From the NCBI GenBank assembly GCA_964006375.1, contig OZ023265.1:15173252-15237251 (forward strand): a DNA stretch of 64,000 nucleotides. Direction: 5' to 3'. Position numbers and translations under genes: made by a program. Shown here one piece after another: positions 29,518-43,591 of the stretch. The notes under the pieces are model-generated. The model was not told the DNA's origin, made no database searches, and saw only the letters and a list, made by a program, of their open reading frames with translations. The stretch comes from Tillus elongatus. Lineage: Eukaryota > Arthropoda > Insecta > Coleoptera > Cleridae. Positions within the stretch are counted from its first letter, which is position 1, and the number at the start of each line of letters is the position of its first letter.

Positions 29518-29822
29518 GACTTAGCAAGGCGTTATGGTGGCGATTTTTCATAAAATGTTTCTTTCGATAGCTTAATTTACTATTAACCTAAGGTTCGTTG
29601 GCCAGGAAACCAGTTGTTTGGGCACATTTTAAGTTTATTTTCGGGAGATTTTTGTATATTGTCAACCAATAAAGTTATTTTGATGAATTATGGTACATTG
29701 TTTCACCTATATAGGTTATACTGGTAACCAAATTTGATGCAAGCTTTCTTAAAAAGATATATATTTCCTATTAAAAACATTTTAATGAAAATTCACTACC
29801 ATAACGCCCTTGCTGCGTCCAG
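29518..29822. mobile_element. MITE, ~305 bp, GGACGCAGCAAG-type ends
   Basis: Left end CGGGACTTAGCAAGGCGTTA and right end TAACGCCCTTGCTGCGTCC are inverted, with ATTCACTACCATAACGC just inside the right end. The interior resembles the MITE at 57075-57397 (CTATTAACCTA block, ATTATGGTACATTGTTT block). No ORF. The terminal motif is shared with the larger family-B repeats, which suggests one mobilising transposase, not present in this window. Confidence 0.6.
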
Positions 29823-30074
29823 ACTTTTATTATTAAGACGTTAGCATTTATGAACACAATGTATATATAAATATAGATTCATTTGGTACAAAGTTTTTGC
29901 ATGATAGATAAACTGTTGTTATATATTATTTAACTACCTCGGAATTAGTATTGTTCATGGACCTCAGATTTATTAGTCACTTGTTCAATACTATTACACT
30001 TAAAAGGTACTTTCGTTAAATTTATACAGTTACAAGAGGTCTACATATCAAGACAATTAGGATACCAGATGCAC
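29823..30074. other. Short AT-rich spacer
   Basis: No feature seen. Confidence 0.4.
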
Positions 30075-30990
30075 GTATTTATTTTTTGTGTTTATACAAA
30101 CTACCAGATCCAATATTCCAATTCCAATTCCATGTCTTTACGGCATCGCAAAGATAAATAAGGAGGGTTGTCCTATCCGTCCAGCCATCTCTTTTGTAGG
30201 TTGCATTTCCTATAGGTTGTCGACAAATTTGTCTTCTCTCATAACGTCTGGCGTGGCTTACCAATCACCTTACTCTGTCAACAATTCTGCAGAGCTGGTA
30301 AGTAGACTCAGCGATATATAGTTGGGACAGAATTTATTTATGGTGTCCCTCGATGTCTCCAAACTTTTTCCCGGTGTCCTCGTCAATCAGACACTTCTGC
30401 TCTGGAAGAATTTACTTGCTTCCTCTTTGCTCAATGGAGAAGCACAGTGGCCCCTTCATTCCTTGGTGAAAATTTGCCTGGCTCAGAATTTCTCCTCCTT
30501 CAATGATAAGATTTTTGTGCAAAAAGATGGTCTCCGTATGGGTAAACCTTTGTCATCAATTTTCGCAAAGATTATGAGTTTCTTTCAGAGGGAACTAATT
30601 TTTAGAGACTATAACCCCTATTCGAATTACATTTCATCTTGGTCACATTATGTCGATGACATACTGGTGGTCTGGTGGGGTACCATAGAGCAGCTCCACC
30701 TGTTCCTAGGTTGGCTGAATAGTCTACACGTCAATATCAATTTCACTATGGAGTTAGACGTGGATTCATCCATAAACTTCCTCGACTTGAAGTTGAAAAG
30801 GAGTAGCCGTTCCATTAGCTTCGATATTTATTCCGTTCAAATCCTGCCATCACTCGTCTCATAAAATGGCGTGGATTGGATTCCTGGTCGACAGCCTGTT
30901 CAAAGTCCCACTGTCAGGGACTGATTTCATTAAAGAACTAAACTTGATTACACAACTTGCATTAAACAACGAGTACCCAGTTTAAATTAA
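30075..30990 (+). pseudogene. Penelope-like reverse transcriptase remnant
   Basis: Order of blocks: LYGIAKINKEGCPIRPAISF (30133-30192; Penelope RTs have YGLPKIHK), YSVNNSAELVSRLSDI, an in-frame stop at ~30320, then FMVSLDVSKLFPGV. The palm follows with DGLRMGKPLSSIFAKIM (30530-30580) and WSHYVDDILVVWW containing the catalytic YVDD (30642-30680), then the thumb with SINFLDLKL. A frameshift at ~30865 is followed by PLSGTDFIKELN. No N-terminal conserved region or GIY-YIG domain is attached. The one internal stop and the missing ends make it a pseudogene, although the catalytic box survives. Confidence 0.75.
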
Positions 30991-33690
30991 ATCATGACAT
31001 TCACATAGCTGTGATAATCTACTCTCCTCAGAAATACATTCTCATGAAATGAGTTCAGGGTCTATAACTTTATCACAAAGAAAATATACGTTTTCCTGCA
31101 TCCATTAACTTCTGTAACGTTATATTACTCGAGTATCAAATATCAAATATCAAAAAATATCAATTTTTACCAAATCACCCCTCATTTATCCCCTACCCCG
31201 TGAAACGATCTTACCCAAAAACAACACGAAGCGTTCCTTTATCGGGTGCTAACGGGATACCAACTTTGAAGATGATACCTGAATTCCTTCGAAAGTTATT
31301 GTCCCTATTAACAGACAGGCGTACAGGACGACCGACCGACCAACAGACAAAAAAAATTGTTCCAGAATCAATTTTTAATTTAATTTCAGCACAAAATACC
31401 AGATCTTTATGAAACCGAAAGTTTCCTAATAAACACGCCCTAAAACGTTATATTAATCGAGTCTTAGTGAAAAAATTCAAATTTTCACCAAATCACCCCC
31501 ATTCATTCCCTACCCACTAGAGCCATTTTACCCAAAAACAATCCGAACTGTTCGTTTATCAGGTGCTTACTGTATACCAAATTTAAAAACGATATATATG
31601 CCATAACCTCGCATATATAAATAAAAGCAAAGCAAATACCTGAAAATGAGTAATCCGTGTTGTTATTACAGCTAGTCAGAGTCAGGGGTAAATTACAGTC
31701 AGTTATTTAGCAGAACCTGAAATTTTAAATAATTAACTATATGTATTTGCTAGTGAAGGGAATGATGACACGATTAAAGTTACCTGTTAAGTCATAAAAA
31801 TTAACCTATAACGGACAATTAAAGTATATGGGATAATGGACTGCATAAATACAAAGTGAATGTGAAATAAGCCCTAAGACAAAACGTAAACAATTCTAAA
31901 TCAAGTCCGTGAAACAAGAAAAAACTGTGTTCGACAAAGTACAAATTCATAAACTTCTGGTGACTTGTTTAGTTATATGTTTAGTAAAAATGTGTTAATG
32001 TAGGAAATAAGGAAATTAAGTAGGAACCAGTTAATTAGTAGTTAAGGAAAGAATTTGTTAACGATAATGCTAAATAAGGTTTGACATTTGGATAAAAGTG
32101 TATAGGTTAGAAATTGGAACTTACAAACATATATTTGACTAAGCTGAATTTAATCCAGTTATTTCATTAATATGATAGAGAGGAAGTAGTGTTCTTTGAC
32201 CCATTTTTGGAAATCTGCCATGTGATTGGACTTACCTGAAAATAAAGACATCAATTGGTTAAAGCAAATTTCAAACATTAATTATCAAATTTAATTGGTG
32301 ATAACAAAAACAAAGGAGAATATCCGGGAGGATAAAGAGCGGGACTGTTATCAAGAACCTAAAGCAAGCAGCAAGATACCATCGTTCAGATTACTAAAAA
32401 CGTTGAAATTTTTTTAAAAACACACCTAATCAAGCAAAAAAAATGTATAAAAGCATTATATTTACCAAGATTTAACTGTTGAAAACTTCAAGCAAAGCTA
32501 TTAGTGCGTATAATAAGAAATTTGAAAATAGTGTAAACTCCCAATAGACACCACAGTCGGAAACCAGGTACTTCATGAAATAATATAAAATTAACAATCT
32601 GATTCCAGTCCATAACAGCAAATAGCCTTAATATTATAGCAAACTGTCAAATTGGAGTGGAAATGACATTTTATGAACAACTTCTGCCAATATATCGCTG
32701 TCAAACCGAGCTTACATAAGAAGAACGAAAGAACACCAATAGAGGACATCACGTGGCATATTCACGTAACCTTTAAAATTCATATCTTCCATTTTAAAAT
32801 GTCATCTCCATAGTTACGAGAACGTGGAAAAGCGCGGCTCTCATGGTAACGAAAATCATAAATTAATATAACTGGAATGTCAAAAAAAACAGGATTAAAT
32901 AAAACATTGCATCTAAAATAAAGTAATAAGTAATCTTGTAATTTTCTTGCAAACTGTCAGATTTAATTAATAATATAGAAAGGATCCGAATAGGGTTAAT
33001 ATTTAAAAAGAAATTAATTATGTAGTCAAATTTGCATTCAAAATCAATAATATAAAATAAATGTTTTAAACTTTTAAAAAAATTTCTTAAAGTTTCTTAA
33101 GTTATCTTTCCATTGATGAAAATAGCATATAGCCAAATTAAAGCAGTTTCAACAACAGAACCATAGATGCTGGAAAGTGTGAGAATTTTCACTTTAGAAT
33201 CCAAAAATAAAATATTCCCTGTAGAGAAAGAGATACTCAAAGGTAGCCGTGGTAAATAAACCAGAATAAAAAGGAACAGATAAATATTTATTTTCTCAAA
33301 ACATACATGGATTATATACATTTAAAATTAATACATCAACTATAAAAAAAGAAATTCCATAGACTAAAAGTATAATAAAAATAATAGTTTGACATTTTTT
33401 AAAGAAATACTTGTTTTTCTATAAGGGTATATAACGAGTATCCTAAAACAAAGAGACACTGTTGCTAGATTAAACTTACTTATGTTTTGAGCAAAATAAT
33501 AAGACGCCCAACAAATCACAAACTATGCATAAATTACTATCATTTATTTACAAAATAATACATTCTAAGTACAAAAATAAATAATTAAACACTTAAAATA
33601 CTTATTAAATACATAATTATAAACACTAAAAATTAATTAAATTATACAGTATAGACCTTATATACAATTATATACACACAACACCCCCTC
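30991..33690. other. Long AT-rich region with a diverged two-copy repeat
   Basis: 31125-31290 and 31450-31590 are diverged direct copies (CCAAATCACCCC, CTACCC, TTACCCAAAAACAA, TTTATCRGGTGCT). Beyond ~31600 I see no gene or recognised repeat. The minus-strand ORF at 33097-33321 has no motif. Confidence 0.45.
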
Positions 33691-33700
33691 GTTTACAATA

Positions 33701-34524
<824 letters not shown>

Positions 34525-35075
34525 CTACACAATCTAGGTTTCCTTTTCCGGGCTCGCAAATACTTTTCACCGGCTAATCTCTATAACTTATATACTTCAC
34601 AAATAAGGCCAAACCTCGAATACTGCTCTCGCATCTGGGGTGCCGCTGCCGCTTCTACACTCGCTATCCTGGACTCAGGATTCAGAAGAGAGCTATACGT
34701 CCCATCGGTGCCCCTACCCTTGCCCGCCAACGTTGGTGACCTCTCTCTCTATTTTATAGATATCTGTACGGGCACTACTCAGAGGAGCTTCCTTCCATAG
34801 TTCCTCCACCTGCTGCCCCCAACAGATCTACCAGGGGAACAGAGCGAATGCGCCCTTTTAATGTCCAGGTCACCAGACATAGAACATCTTGTTATGCCCG
34901 CTCTTTTGTCCCCAGGACTTCCAAGTTGTGGAATTCCTTGCCGACACATGTTTTTCCTTCTCCCCTGAACCTCCAAACCTTCAAGTCCAGAATTAACAAG
35001 TTGCCTCTTTCCTTCTTGTTGACACCCACGGTAAAATAATATTTAGGCTGAGCCCTCGTGGTGTGTTCTTAAAAT
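34525..35075 (+). mobile_element. LINE copy 3, 3' end only
   Basis: Plus-strand copy of the family of copies 1, 2, 4 and 5, truncated to the C-terminal ~150 codons and 3' UTR. It contains CTCTCGCATCTGGGGTGCCG, the RMRPFNVQVTRHRTSCYARS block (34841-34900) and TSKLWNSLPTHVFPSPLNL, then the 3' UTR with GAGCCCTCGTGGTGTGTT and an A-rich tail (~35070). Dead by truncation. Confidence 0.75.
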
Positions 35076-36155
35076 AAAAAAATAAAATATCTGCATAGTA
35101 CATAGTCGCTAACTCCGATTTCCCCCTGTCTTTCGATCCTTCCCTCAGAAATTTTAAATTACAATATACATGGTGAATTTTTTAGCCAATAAAATACTTT
35201 ATTTTTGTTAATAAATTAAAAAGGATTTTTAGATTTTTTCAGGATTTTTTTTACAGAAATTGTTCTAACTAAAAATTTTACAAAATAATGAACATTCTTT
35301 TTTCATTGTTGTTTGGGGGTATCGCGCTGTTGCCAAACGCCAAGTCTCGCTCTTATTGTCCATGATTCAGCATAACTTGAAAGTTTGTTTTCGTGGTAGT
35401 GTGGGACCTTTATCCACTAAACTCCACTCCCTGGACTACCGAACCTTGGTCCATACCTTCGTTGGAATGAGTTCACACATAAAGTTCGGATTGTGAATGT
35501 TTTCATTATGTTTGCCGCAGAGGTATTATCAGGTCAGGAAAAGCTTAGAGCGCTCATGCGCCAGTAGAAGTTGCTTATTATAGTCATTGGCATTACGAAG
35601 GGCTAGTTAGTTGAGTTATAAACTCAAGTATTGAGGGAATTTTAAGACCAGCGTAAATCTGACTGCTCCTGGCAAACCATGGCGGCATTCTCATAATTTT
35701 ATTCTAGATGAGTTGAAAGGTTTTGGTGTGGGTGTCGGCCACAGTGGCCCATGCAGGGGATTCAGAGGTCAAGTTCAAGGTCATTGTTCATGGACAATTT
35801 AGAATTTATGTTGAGAAGTGGAAAGAACATCGAGATGATCATCTAAGTTTTCTGTCGGGCATTTTTTGATCAAAACATCATATCATAACATAGCAACAGA
35901 TATTTATTTGTAGTTGTCATGATTTCGTACTAATTCAATTTTAATCTGTTTGAGAATGCTGTCAAGCAGCGAAACTGTAGTCACAGAAACGTTGAAGAAC
36001 ATCCTAGAACATCCAGAATTCGTAGAGCCACTTGCTCCAGTTAGCTTACGCGCTGGCTACGTCCTCCACCAACGAAAACCAACAGTGAAGCCAGAGAAGT
36101 AGTCTCCAAGTCTGTATGTAGTATGGACAAGTTTCACCAAGTAAGGGCAACAACA
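35076..36155. repeat. Unclassified sequence; 35860-36155 recurs inverted at 63670-63990
   Basis: The stretch 35860-36155 (CACCAAGTAAGGGCAACAAC at its right side, TACGAAATCATGACAACTAC reversed at its left) matches the last 320 bp of the window in reverse orientation. It adjoins the RT fragment at 36160 and might be part of the same retroelement. 35076-35860 shows nothing recognisable. Confidence 0.45.
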
Positions 36156-36800
36156 ATCAATGGATGGAATGAAAGTGCCATGTTAAGCGTTTGTCAATAA
36201 AAACTTCGTGGTATTTGGGGGAGTTTTGCCAGGGAATTGGACTGCTCTCTAATGATATTTGATCGTTTTGTTCCTCTTGGAAAATAGGAATGCTGAGCTG
36301 TTGTCGGGGTTTATGGCTAAACAAGTTTTCCCATACCTGTCTTGCAGCACATCTACGGGAGTTTTTATACGTTGGGTTATTATCCCTGGGTGCGTAGAGC
36401 CGATGAGGATGGTAGAGTCGTCTGTATACACTGGGTATGTCACGATTAGGCGCGTTGTCAGTATATCTGCAACAAATATATTGTACAGCAGAGGGGAGAT
36501 AGCAGAGGGTGGCCAGCCGTGGCTGATTGTATTTTAGACCTGGTTCCACAGGTGTTCAACCTGGATCTTTCTCTCTTTGTACGACCTGATAAGAAGTATT
36601 ATAGCATCTAATCACCTGTCGAAGGCTTGAGCAATGTCGAGAAATATAGCACCACGCGAATAATTTTTGTTGATCCTCCGGTGATGTTTTCTACCAATCG
36701 AAGGAATTGGTCTGTGGTGGAGTGCTGGTTTCTAAATCCGAATTGCTTTTTCAGAAGGATATGGTTTTTAGATGTGTATGAGGCTAGCCTATTATGAACT
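36156..36800 (-). pseudogene. Jockey-type reverse transcriptase fragment
   Basis: Minus strand, several frames: LLKKQFGFRNQHSTTDQFLR (~36690-36760), GAIFLDIAQAFDR (~36620-36665), then TYPVYTDDSTILIGS (36395-36440) with the catalytic F/YxDD as YTDD. LAINPDNSSAFLFSKR follows (36260-36310), then FIDKRLTWHFHS. Frameshifts separate the blocks. It is more divergent from LINE copies 1-5 than they are from each other, so it is another family. Confidence 0.7.
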
Positions 36801-37740
36801 ATCTTTTCAGCGATTTTGCCGACGATGGAGAGAAGGGAATAAAATTAATAAATTAAAAGATTTTGTAGCATCCTTTTCAATTTCAGTTTTCTTTTCCAGT
36901 AAACTAACTATTAAGTTAGGTCTCTGTTTTACCGTTGGTGGTGCCACCGTTGTTAGCGGCAGTGTATTTAAGTTATGTATTTGAGCTAGGGGGATTGACT
37001 AAAAGCAAGTGAAGGTTGACCTACGCGAACGCCGGTCATGTTCTTAAAATTGCCTGTTAAAAATAATAATTCAAATTGTTCTCTTTTGCGGGCTGCCTTG
37101 TGTGGTGTCACGCTGTATCTACGTTTAGATTATAAATATAAATACCCTGAAGAATGGGAAGCTTAATACTTATACATAATACGTAGTTCTAGACCGCCTT
37201 TATACAAATTGAATCACTTTCATTAAAATTCATATTTATTGCTGGATATTTTTTGGATATCTTCAGATCCAGATGAGAGTTTTGGCAAATGGCAACACCG
37301 GTGATTGTTTATTGTGACACATTTTTATAGCCTGTTAGTTTGAAGTTCGATTTGGAGCATTTGTTTGCAATAGCAGCGCAAACCTGTTATAACAGTCTGA
37401 CCTTGCTTAACATTATAGGCACCCATTCAGAGGTGATTTCAGGTTTTATCGTAAATTATTTATTTTTTATTTGGTTATAACTCAAAATTTACTGAACCGA
37501 TTGAGTTCAAATTTGATAGAGAGGATGACTTGTACGATATTTACGGGCGTGTAAAGTTATAGTTTCATAGTTCTAGTAATTTAAAAGATATTGCGTTTCT
37601 TGAATTTTTTTTCTAAAAGCTTTTGAGTGTCAAAACCATCTAACGAACTCTTCCAAGCTATTAAAAAAATAAAGGGAATTGCCAAATTTGGTTTCGATTG
37701 ATGAAGTATTTTTTGAGTTATCGGTTGGATACATATATAT
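36801..37740. repeat. AT-rich sequence ending in a family-B type module
   Basis: 37470-37730 holds GTTATAACTCAAAATTTACT and a TTCCAAGCTATT..AAATTTGGTTTCGATTG block, which is the family-B right module in strongly diverged form. Nothing else recognised. Confidence 0.4.

Positions 37741-38940
<1,200 letters not shown>

Positions 38941-39010
<70 letters not shown>
38941..39010. repeat. (TA)n array
   Basis: 70 bp of TA dinucleotide. Confidence 0.95.
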
Positions 39011-39013
<3 letters not shown>

Positions 39014-39139
39014 TGACGTATTCTATTTGGAAATGACGTAGGACGTAAATGCTGAAAAGCTAATGCTTTTAACTTTGGGCAAATAAAAATGTCGTTAATT
39101 TCATAAAAACAAGTACGTTACTTGTGCTTGTTTCTCACA

Positions 39140-39520
39140 TAACTTCCTGCAGATCCTGGGACTAGCTAAAAGAATAGGCCCAAGGGAACTCCTGTCTGTC
39201 GTACGAGGCGACTAATCAAAGTCAAGCAGGTGGCAGTGGACTTTTCTTCAGATGATAGTAAAGGCTTTTTCACGCTCGAGGAGGTACCACCTCTTACATC
39301 AAATGACCGCTGAAGTCCCAAATAACGTTTCCGGTTGTGGTGCATGTGTCGGTTTCCCTTATAAACAAAAACCATGATGGCTCCCCCTTGCACAAAAGAT
39401 TGCGGAGACAAAGCACCCCTCCATTCGGATCTCCGGTAGAGTGGTGTGCAGGGCGTGCCGGCATCAAGATTTAACATATGCTTCTCGAATATATGTAGCC
39501 TAAATTCTAACCTTAACACT
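39140..39520. repeat. Unclassified GC-richer repeat fragment
   Basis: Contains CCAAGGGAACTCCTGTCTGT and CGTACGAGGCGACTAA (39180-39215). I associate such sequence with untranslated parts of insect LINEs, but the assignment is from memory. The minus-strand ORF (39166-39519) shows no protein motif. Confidence 0.35.
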
Positions 39521-39539
39521 CTCCACCATTTCCTTCAGG

Positions 39540-41075
39540 CTAATCGGCCTCAACTCCTTTTCAAATCCTTTGGATCTCCTTCTTACTACAAAACCTCAAT
39601 GCTATAAGACATCAGTCACCGCCCCCCTTGCTCGCTCGGACCACGGCATGGTCGTCACTGATCCCTGCGCAATGCAACCCGAGGTCCCTCATTTCCATGG
39701 GCGCCTGTCTGCTTCTCTCACCCTGGCCCCTCTGATATCTCACAAACCGTCACCAAAATCATACAAGCTGCCATGGAATTATTTATTCCACGTACACAGA
39801 AAACCTCCTCAGCCACTCAGAAGCCCTGGTTCTCTAAATCCTGTGACAAGGCCAGACTTGAAAAGGTCAAAGCTCACAAAACGCTTCTACACAATGCCAG
39901 TCAAGAAAATTGTCAAGTATTGAACGACGCAAGAAACCGCTATGTCCGCCTTCTTTCTGAGGCAAAAAACTCGTTTAATAACCACATCAAAAACAAGGTC
40001 CTCTCAAGCTCCAACGGCAGTAAACCCTTCTGGACTCTTGCTAAATCTATTGGGAATAATTTTTGCAAGAGCACGTTCCCACCTCTTGTTTCAGGGGACC
40101 AAATTGTTACTACCGCCTTGCGCAAGGCTAAACTTTTTGCCTCGATGTTCGCCGGCAATTCTACTCTCAACCCACCTCCAAATGTTCAACCACCAACAGT
40201 CCACAATGTTGCGCAGAAAGCGACGGATATCATTTTCAAAACTAAAAAGGTAGGAAAGACGCTCTCTTCTCTTAATACCAGGAAAACCTCTGGCGTTGAC
40301 GAGATCCCAGCAATTGTTCTGAAAAAAATGTGCACTAGAACTTTCTCCTGTCCTGACTAGTCTGTTTCAAAAATTTTAGAATATAGGCATATTCTATAGT
40401 AACTGGAAAACTCCTCGAGGACAACCCGCCCCCAAGAAAGAATCCAAAGCGCTTTCTAGCAACTACAGGCCTACCTCTCTCTTTTGAGTCGTCTCTAAAG
40501 TGATGGAAAAGTTTATAAACACCGAATTACTAACTTTTTTGAATATACTATACCTTATATACTTCACAAATAAGACCAAACCTCGAATACTGCTCCCACA
40601 TCTGGGGTGCTGCTGCCTCTTTTACACTCGCTATCATGGACTTTATTCAGAAGAGAACTATACGTCTCATCGGTGACCCTACCCTCCCCCAAAGGCTGCC
40701 ATCCCTTGCCCACTGACGTGCCGTTGGTGACCTCTCGCTCTTTTATGATATCTGCACGGGCACTGCTCAGAGGAGCTTTCTTCCATAGTTCCTCCACCTG
40801 CTGCCCCCAACAGATCTACCAGGGGAACAGAGCGAATGCACCCTTTTACTGTCCAGGTCACCAGACATAGAACATTTTGTTTTGCCTGCTCGTTTGTCCC
40901 GAGGACTTCCAAGTTGTGGAATTCCTTGCCAGCACGTGTTTTTCCTTCTCCCCCGAACCTCCAAACCTTCAAGTCCGGAATTAACAAGTTTCCTCTTTCC
41001 TCCTTGTCGACACCCACGGTATGATAGTATTTAGGCTGTGAGCCCTCGTGGTGTGTTGTTGAAATAAATAAAAAC
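39540..41075 (+). mobile_element. LINE copy 4, internally deleted
   Basis: Plus strand: endonuclease C-terminus (LDLLLTTKPQCYKTSVTAPL, then RSDHGMVV, 39570-39650), linker with KPWFSKSCDKARLEKVKAHK, then RT fingers (TSGVDEIPAIVLKK, 40270-40320; SNYRPTSLL frameshifted). Near 40540 the sequence jumps directly to the C-terminal region (YTLYTSQ-equivalent, 40555 onward). The RT palm with its catalytic YADD is absent. The 3' end has RMHPFTVQVTRHRTFCFA and the conserved 3' UTR to ~41070. Confidence 0.8.
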
Positions 41076-41139
41076 AGGATTTGGAAAATTTTACGCAAAA
41101 TCCAATAAACTGTAACTGCTCTTTGAATTAAATGATGCA

Positions 41140-41745
41140 GAATCTCCCATCAGGTATGATTTATATATACGAATTTTGGCTCAGACGGAAATTTACGCTG
41201 AATGGTTACTCCATATTTTATGGACAGGTAAAGATGAGAAACGATTCTCTTTAAATGTTGGAGTCAACACTCACGGTTCCACAGCCAATTTTATCATTGG
41301 ACCGTACTTTTTGTGACTGTTACTGGTGAACAAAACTTGCAAATGTTACGAGATTATGCCATTCCACTGACACAAAATGAGGACGAAGGGACTAAAAACA
41401 TAATTTTTATGCATGATGGAGCACCCCCTCATATTTACCGACCAGTTAATGAACTTTTAACTGCTGTTTTCAAAATTGTGTTATAAGCACACATTTTGTA
41501 AGTTCATGGTTTGCACAATCCCTTGATCTTAACCCATCATATTACCGGCTGTGGGATTATTTGAAAAATTGGTGTTTAGAATACGACTAGAAACCCTGGA
41601 AGAATTTATAGGCTCCATTAGGGAGAAAATTGCTGCAACTTAACCATAAATTTTGAACAATGCTGTGTACAATTTGGAGGAACGGTTGCTGACTGCACAG
41701 CAGCAAAATGGAGGACATATCGAACATTTGCGCTAACCGCTGTTG
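41140..41745 (+). pseudogene. Second mariner-type (DDE_3) transposase remnant
   Basis: Frameshifted pieces: FTLNGYSI (~41195), NIIFMHDGAPPHIYRPVNEL (41397-41456), SSWFAQSLDLNP..YRLWDYLKN (41505-41570) corresponding to the usual WPPRSPDLNP..FWLWGYLK, and RLLTAQQQNGGHIEH near the end. It belongs to the same broad group as the copy at 3270 but to a different branch (RPV..LL after HDGAPPHI). TIRs were not identified. Confidence 0.65.
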
Positions 41746-42864
41746 GGCATAATAAAACCTATTCTTTAAGCAATCGAATTTCTTTCACATGCTGTTTTTA
41801 ACTTAATTTGTTAAGATTACATAATAAGCTGAAATATATCTCTTACTTTATGATAACCTCGTATTTTGTGAAGGCAGAAGTTAGCGTTACTGTAAATAAC
41901 TGACAAAATACAATTGCGTCACTTATAACCTCGCATATCATTACTGAAACTGTTATTACAGACAACGTAACTATGCTCCCTACGTACGTCATTCATTTTA
42001 GTAAGATTATGATATCTGTGAATAACAAGTTTTGCATAATACTCGTAAAGCGAAACATTTTATTAGATAAGTTTAATTTAGTCTGTTTATCTTAATTTTC
42101 CTTTTTGAATGTTCTCGAGGACTACAAAAACATTAAGGAATAGCTGACATTTTGACCCACTTCTTTCATTATACAACAAAGACAGGCCCCCGTTTCGCGA
42201 ACGTTTTCCTAACAATTTATATGTCAAACACAATGGCAAACTCTCCCGGTGTTTTGTAAAACATTTCGTGAACCAGGCACATGACTTATAATGCGAATTG
42301 TTCCAATTCTTTTCACGGTCTAGCTTATTTTGTTTTTAATACCTGTTTTCAGATATAAATCATCCTATTTATGGGAAAATAATACGAGCTGGAGAAGAGT
42401 GAAGAGATGGTATTGTAAACACTTGTTTTGTTCTTTGAAGGTTTTGTAATCATCTATAAGCGAAGCATTTTCAAACGAGTTGGTAATTATATTCAACCCT
42501 CAAAGTACGATAACTTATAAACCGTTTTGTGACTCACAGCTAAATGTAAAGAATTGCTTTTCATTTTGAGACGTGGGTGTTTTTATGTTTTTGACGAAAT
42601 TCTGAAGTAATTGTACATAAATTACTGTAAATTGATTTAAATGTAACAGTCAAGTGGGTGTAGCGTAATTGAAATTTTGTCTTTAAAATTAATAACCGTC
42701 TGCGTTTTTAGTTTTCCCTTATTTCAATTATAGTTTCGAAGTTCTAATTTTTTTGCTGTTTAATCAAAGTCTCGAATGTAGAAAAACGAATTAAAATAAT
42801 GTCTACTTTTTATAGCCATTAAAACGTAACAGTTCATTGTTTTGTTTTATTGATTTTTTTATTA
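41746..42864. other. Intergenic, nothing recognised
   Basis: AT-rich sequence with no supported feature. Confidence 0.4.
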
Positions 42865-43180
42865 TTATAGCGTCGCCGACAATTATAGCCGAGCCAATTC
42901 CATTATCACTTAACACGACTCAAGTTCGTGGTTCGAACCCTTGTTACAAGATCTCGTAGGAGCCTGATACACAACGCCTGAGATTGTGAGCCTAGTTTGT
43001 CGACCGGCATTCTACGCGCCTTATAGCCGGGGTAGCTTGCTGTGGCTCTCGGAGCCTAGGATCCAGCAGAGTGCAGGTACAGTTGTACAACCTAACAAAA
43101 ACTAAAGAAACTGTGCGTATTGCAGGAGTGTAGTTAATATTATTAGAGATAAACCTATGAATAATAATAATAATAATCAT
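42865..43180 (+). mobile_element. tRNA-derived SINE with (AAT)n tail
   Basis: A-box-like TAGCCGAGCCA (42887-42897, 10 of 11 to consensus) and a perfect B-box GGTTCGAACCC (42930-42940), spaced as in a tRNA. A GC-rich body follows (43000-43075), then an (ATA)n/(AAT)n tail at 43158-43176. It is a different family from the SINE at 1288-1494. Target-site duplication not resolved. Confidence 0.6.
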
Positions 43181-43590
43181 TTAACACTAGCGCAGCAGTA
43201 AACGTAGGTTAGGTGCCAACTGCAGAGTTTGGTATAAAATTAAGATGTCAGAAATATAGACTTGTGTGTAGATTCTATCCTGCCGAATTTTAGCGATTAC
43301 TTGACATCCAAATAAGTTTTGCGAGCTCTTGTGGAAGCTGTCACCGAAGATGTGTAGATGAGGTAGAGGTAGACAGGAACCCAAGCATCCCTTATATCGG
43401 GAATAGACGCCATTTTAAGCCGTTACCACAAAGGTTCAAGAATAGGAAATTTGTTGACCTCTGCAGAACACAAGTGCCGTATAACACCGCGTCAGACTCT
43501 TATAGGGCTACGGGGTAATACATGTCATAACTTTTTTTATCCAACTATATTCATGTTTGTTTTGCGTTTGTTGCAGGTTTTTGTTATTTT
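43181..43590. other. Intergenic, nothing recognised
   Basis: No supported feature. The plus-strand ORF from 43451 runs into antisense LINE sequence. Confidence 0.4.
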
Positions 43591-43591
43591 T

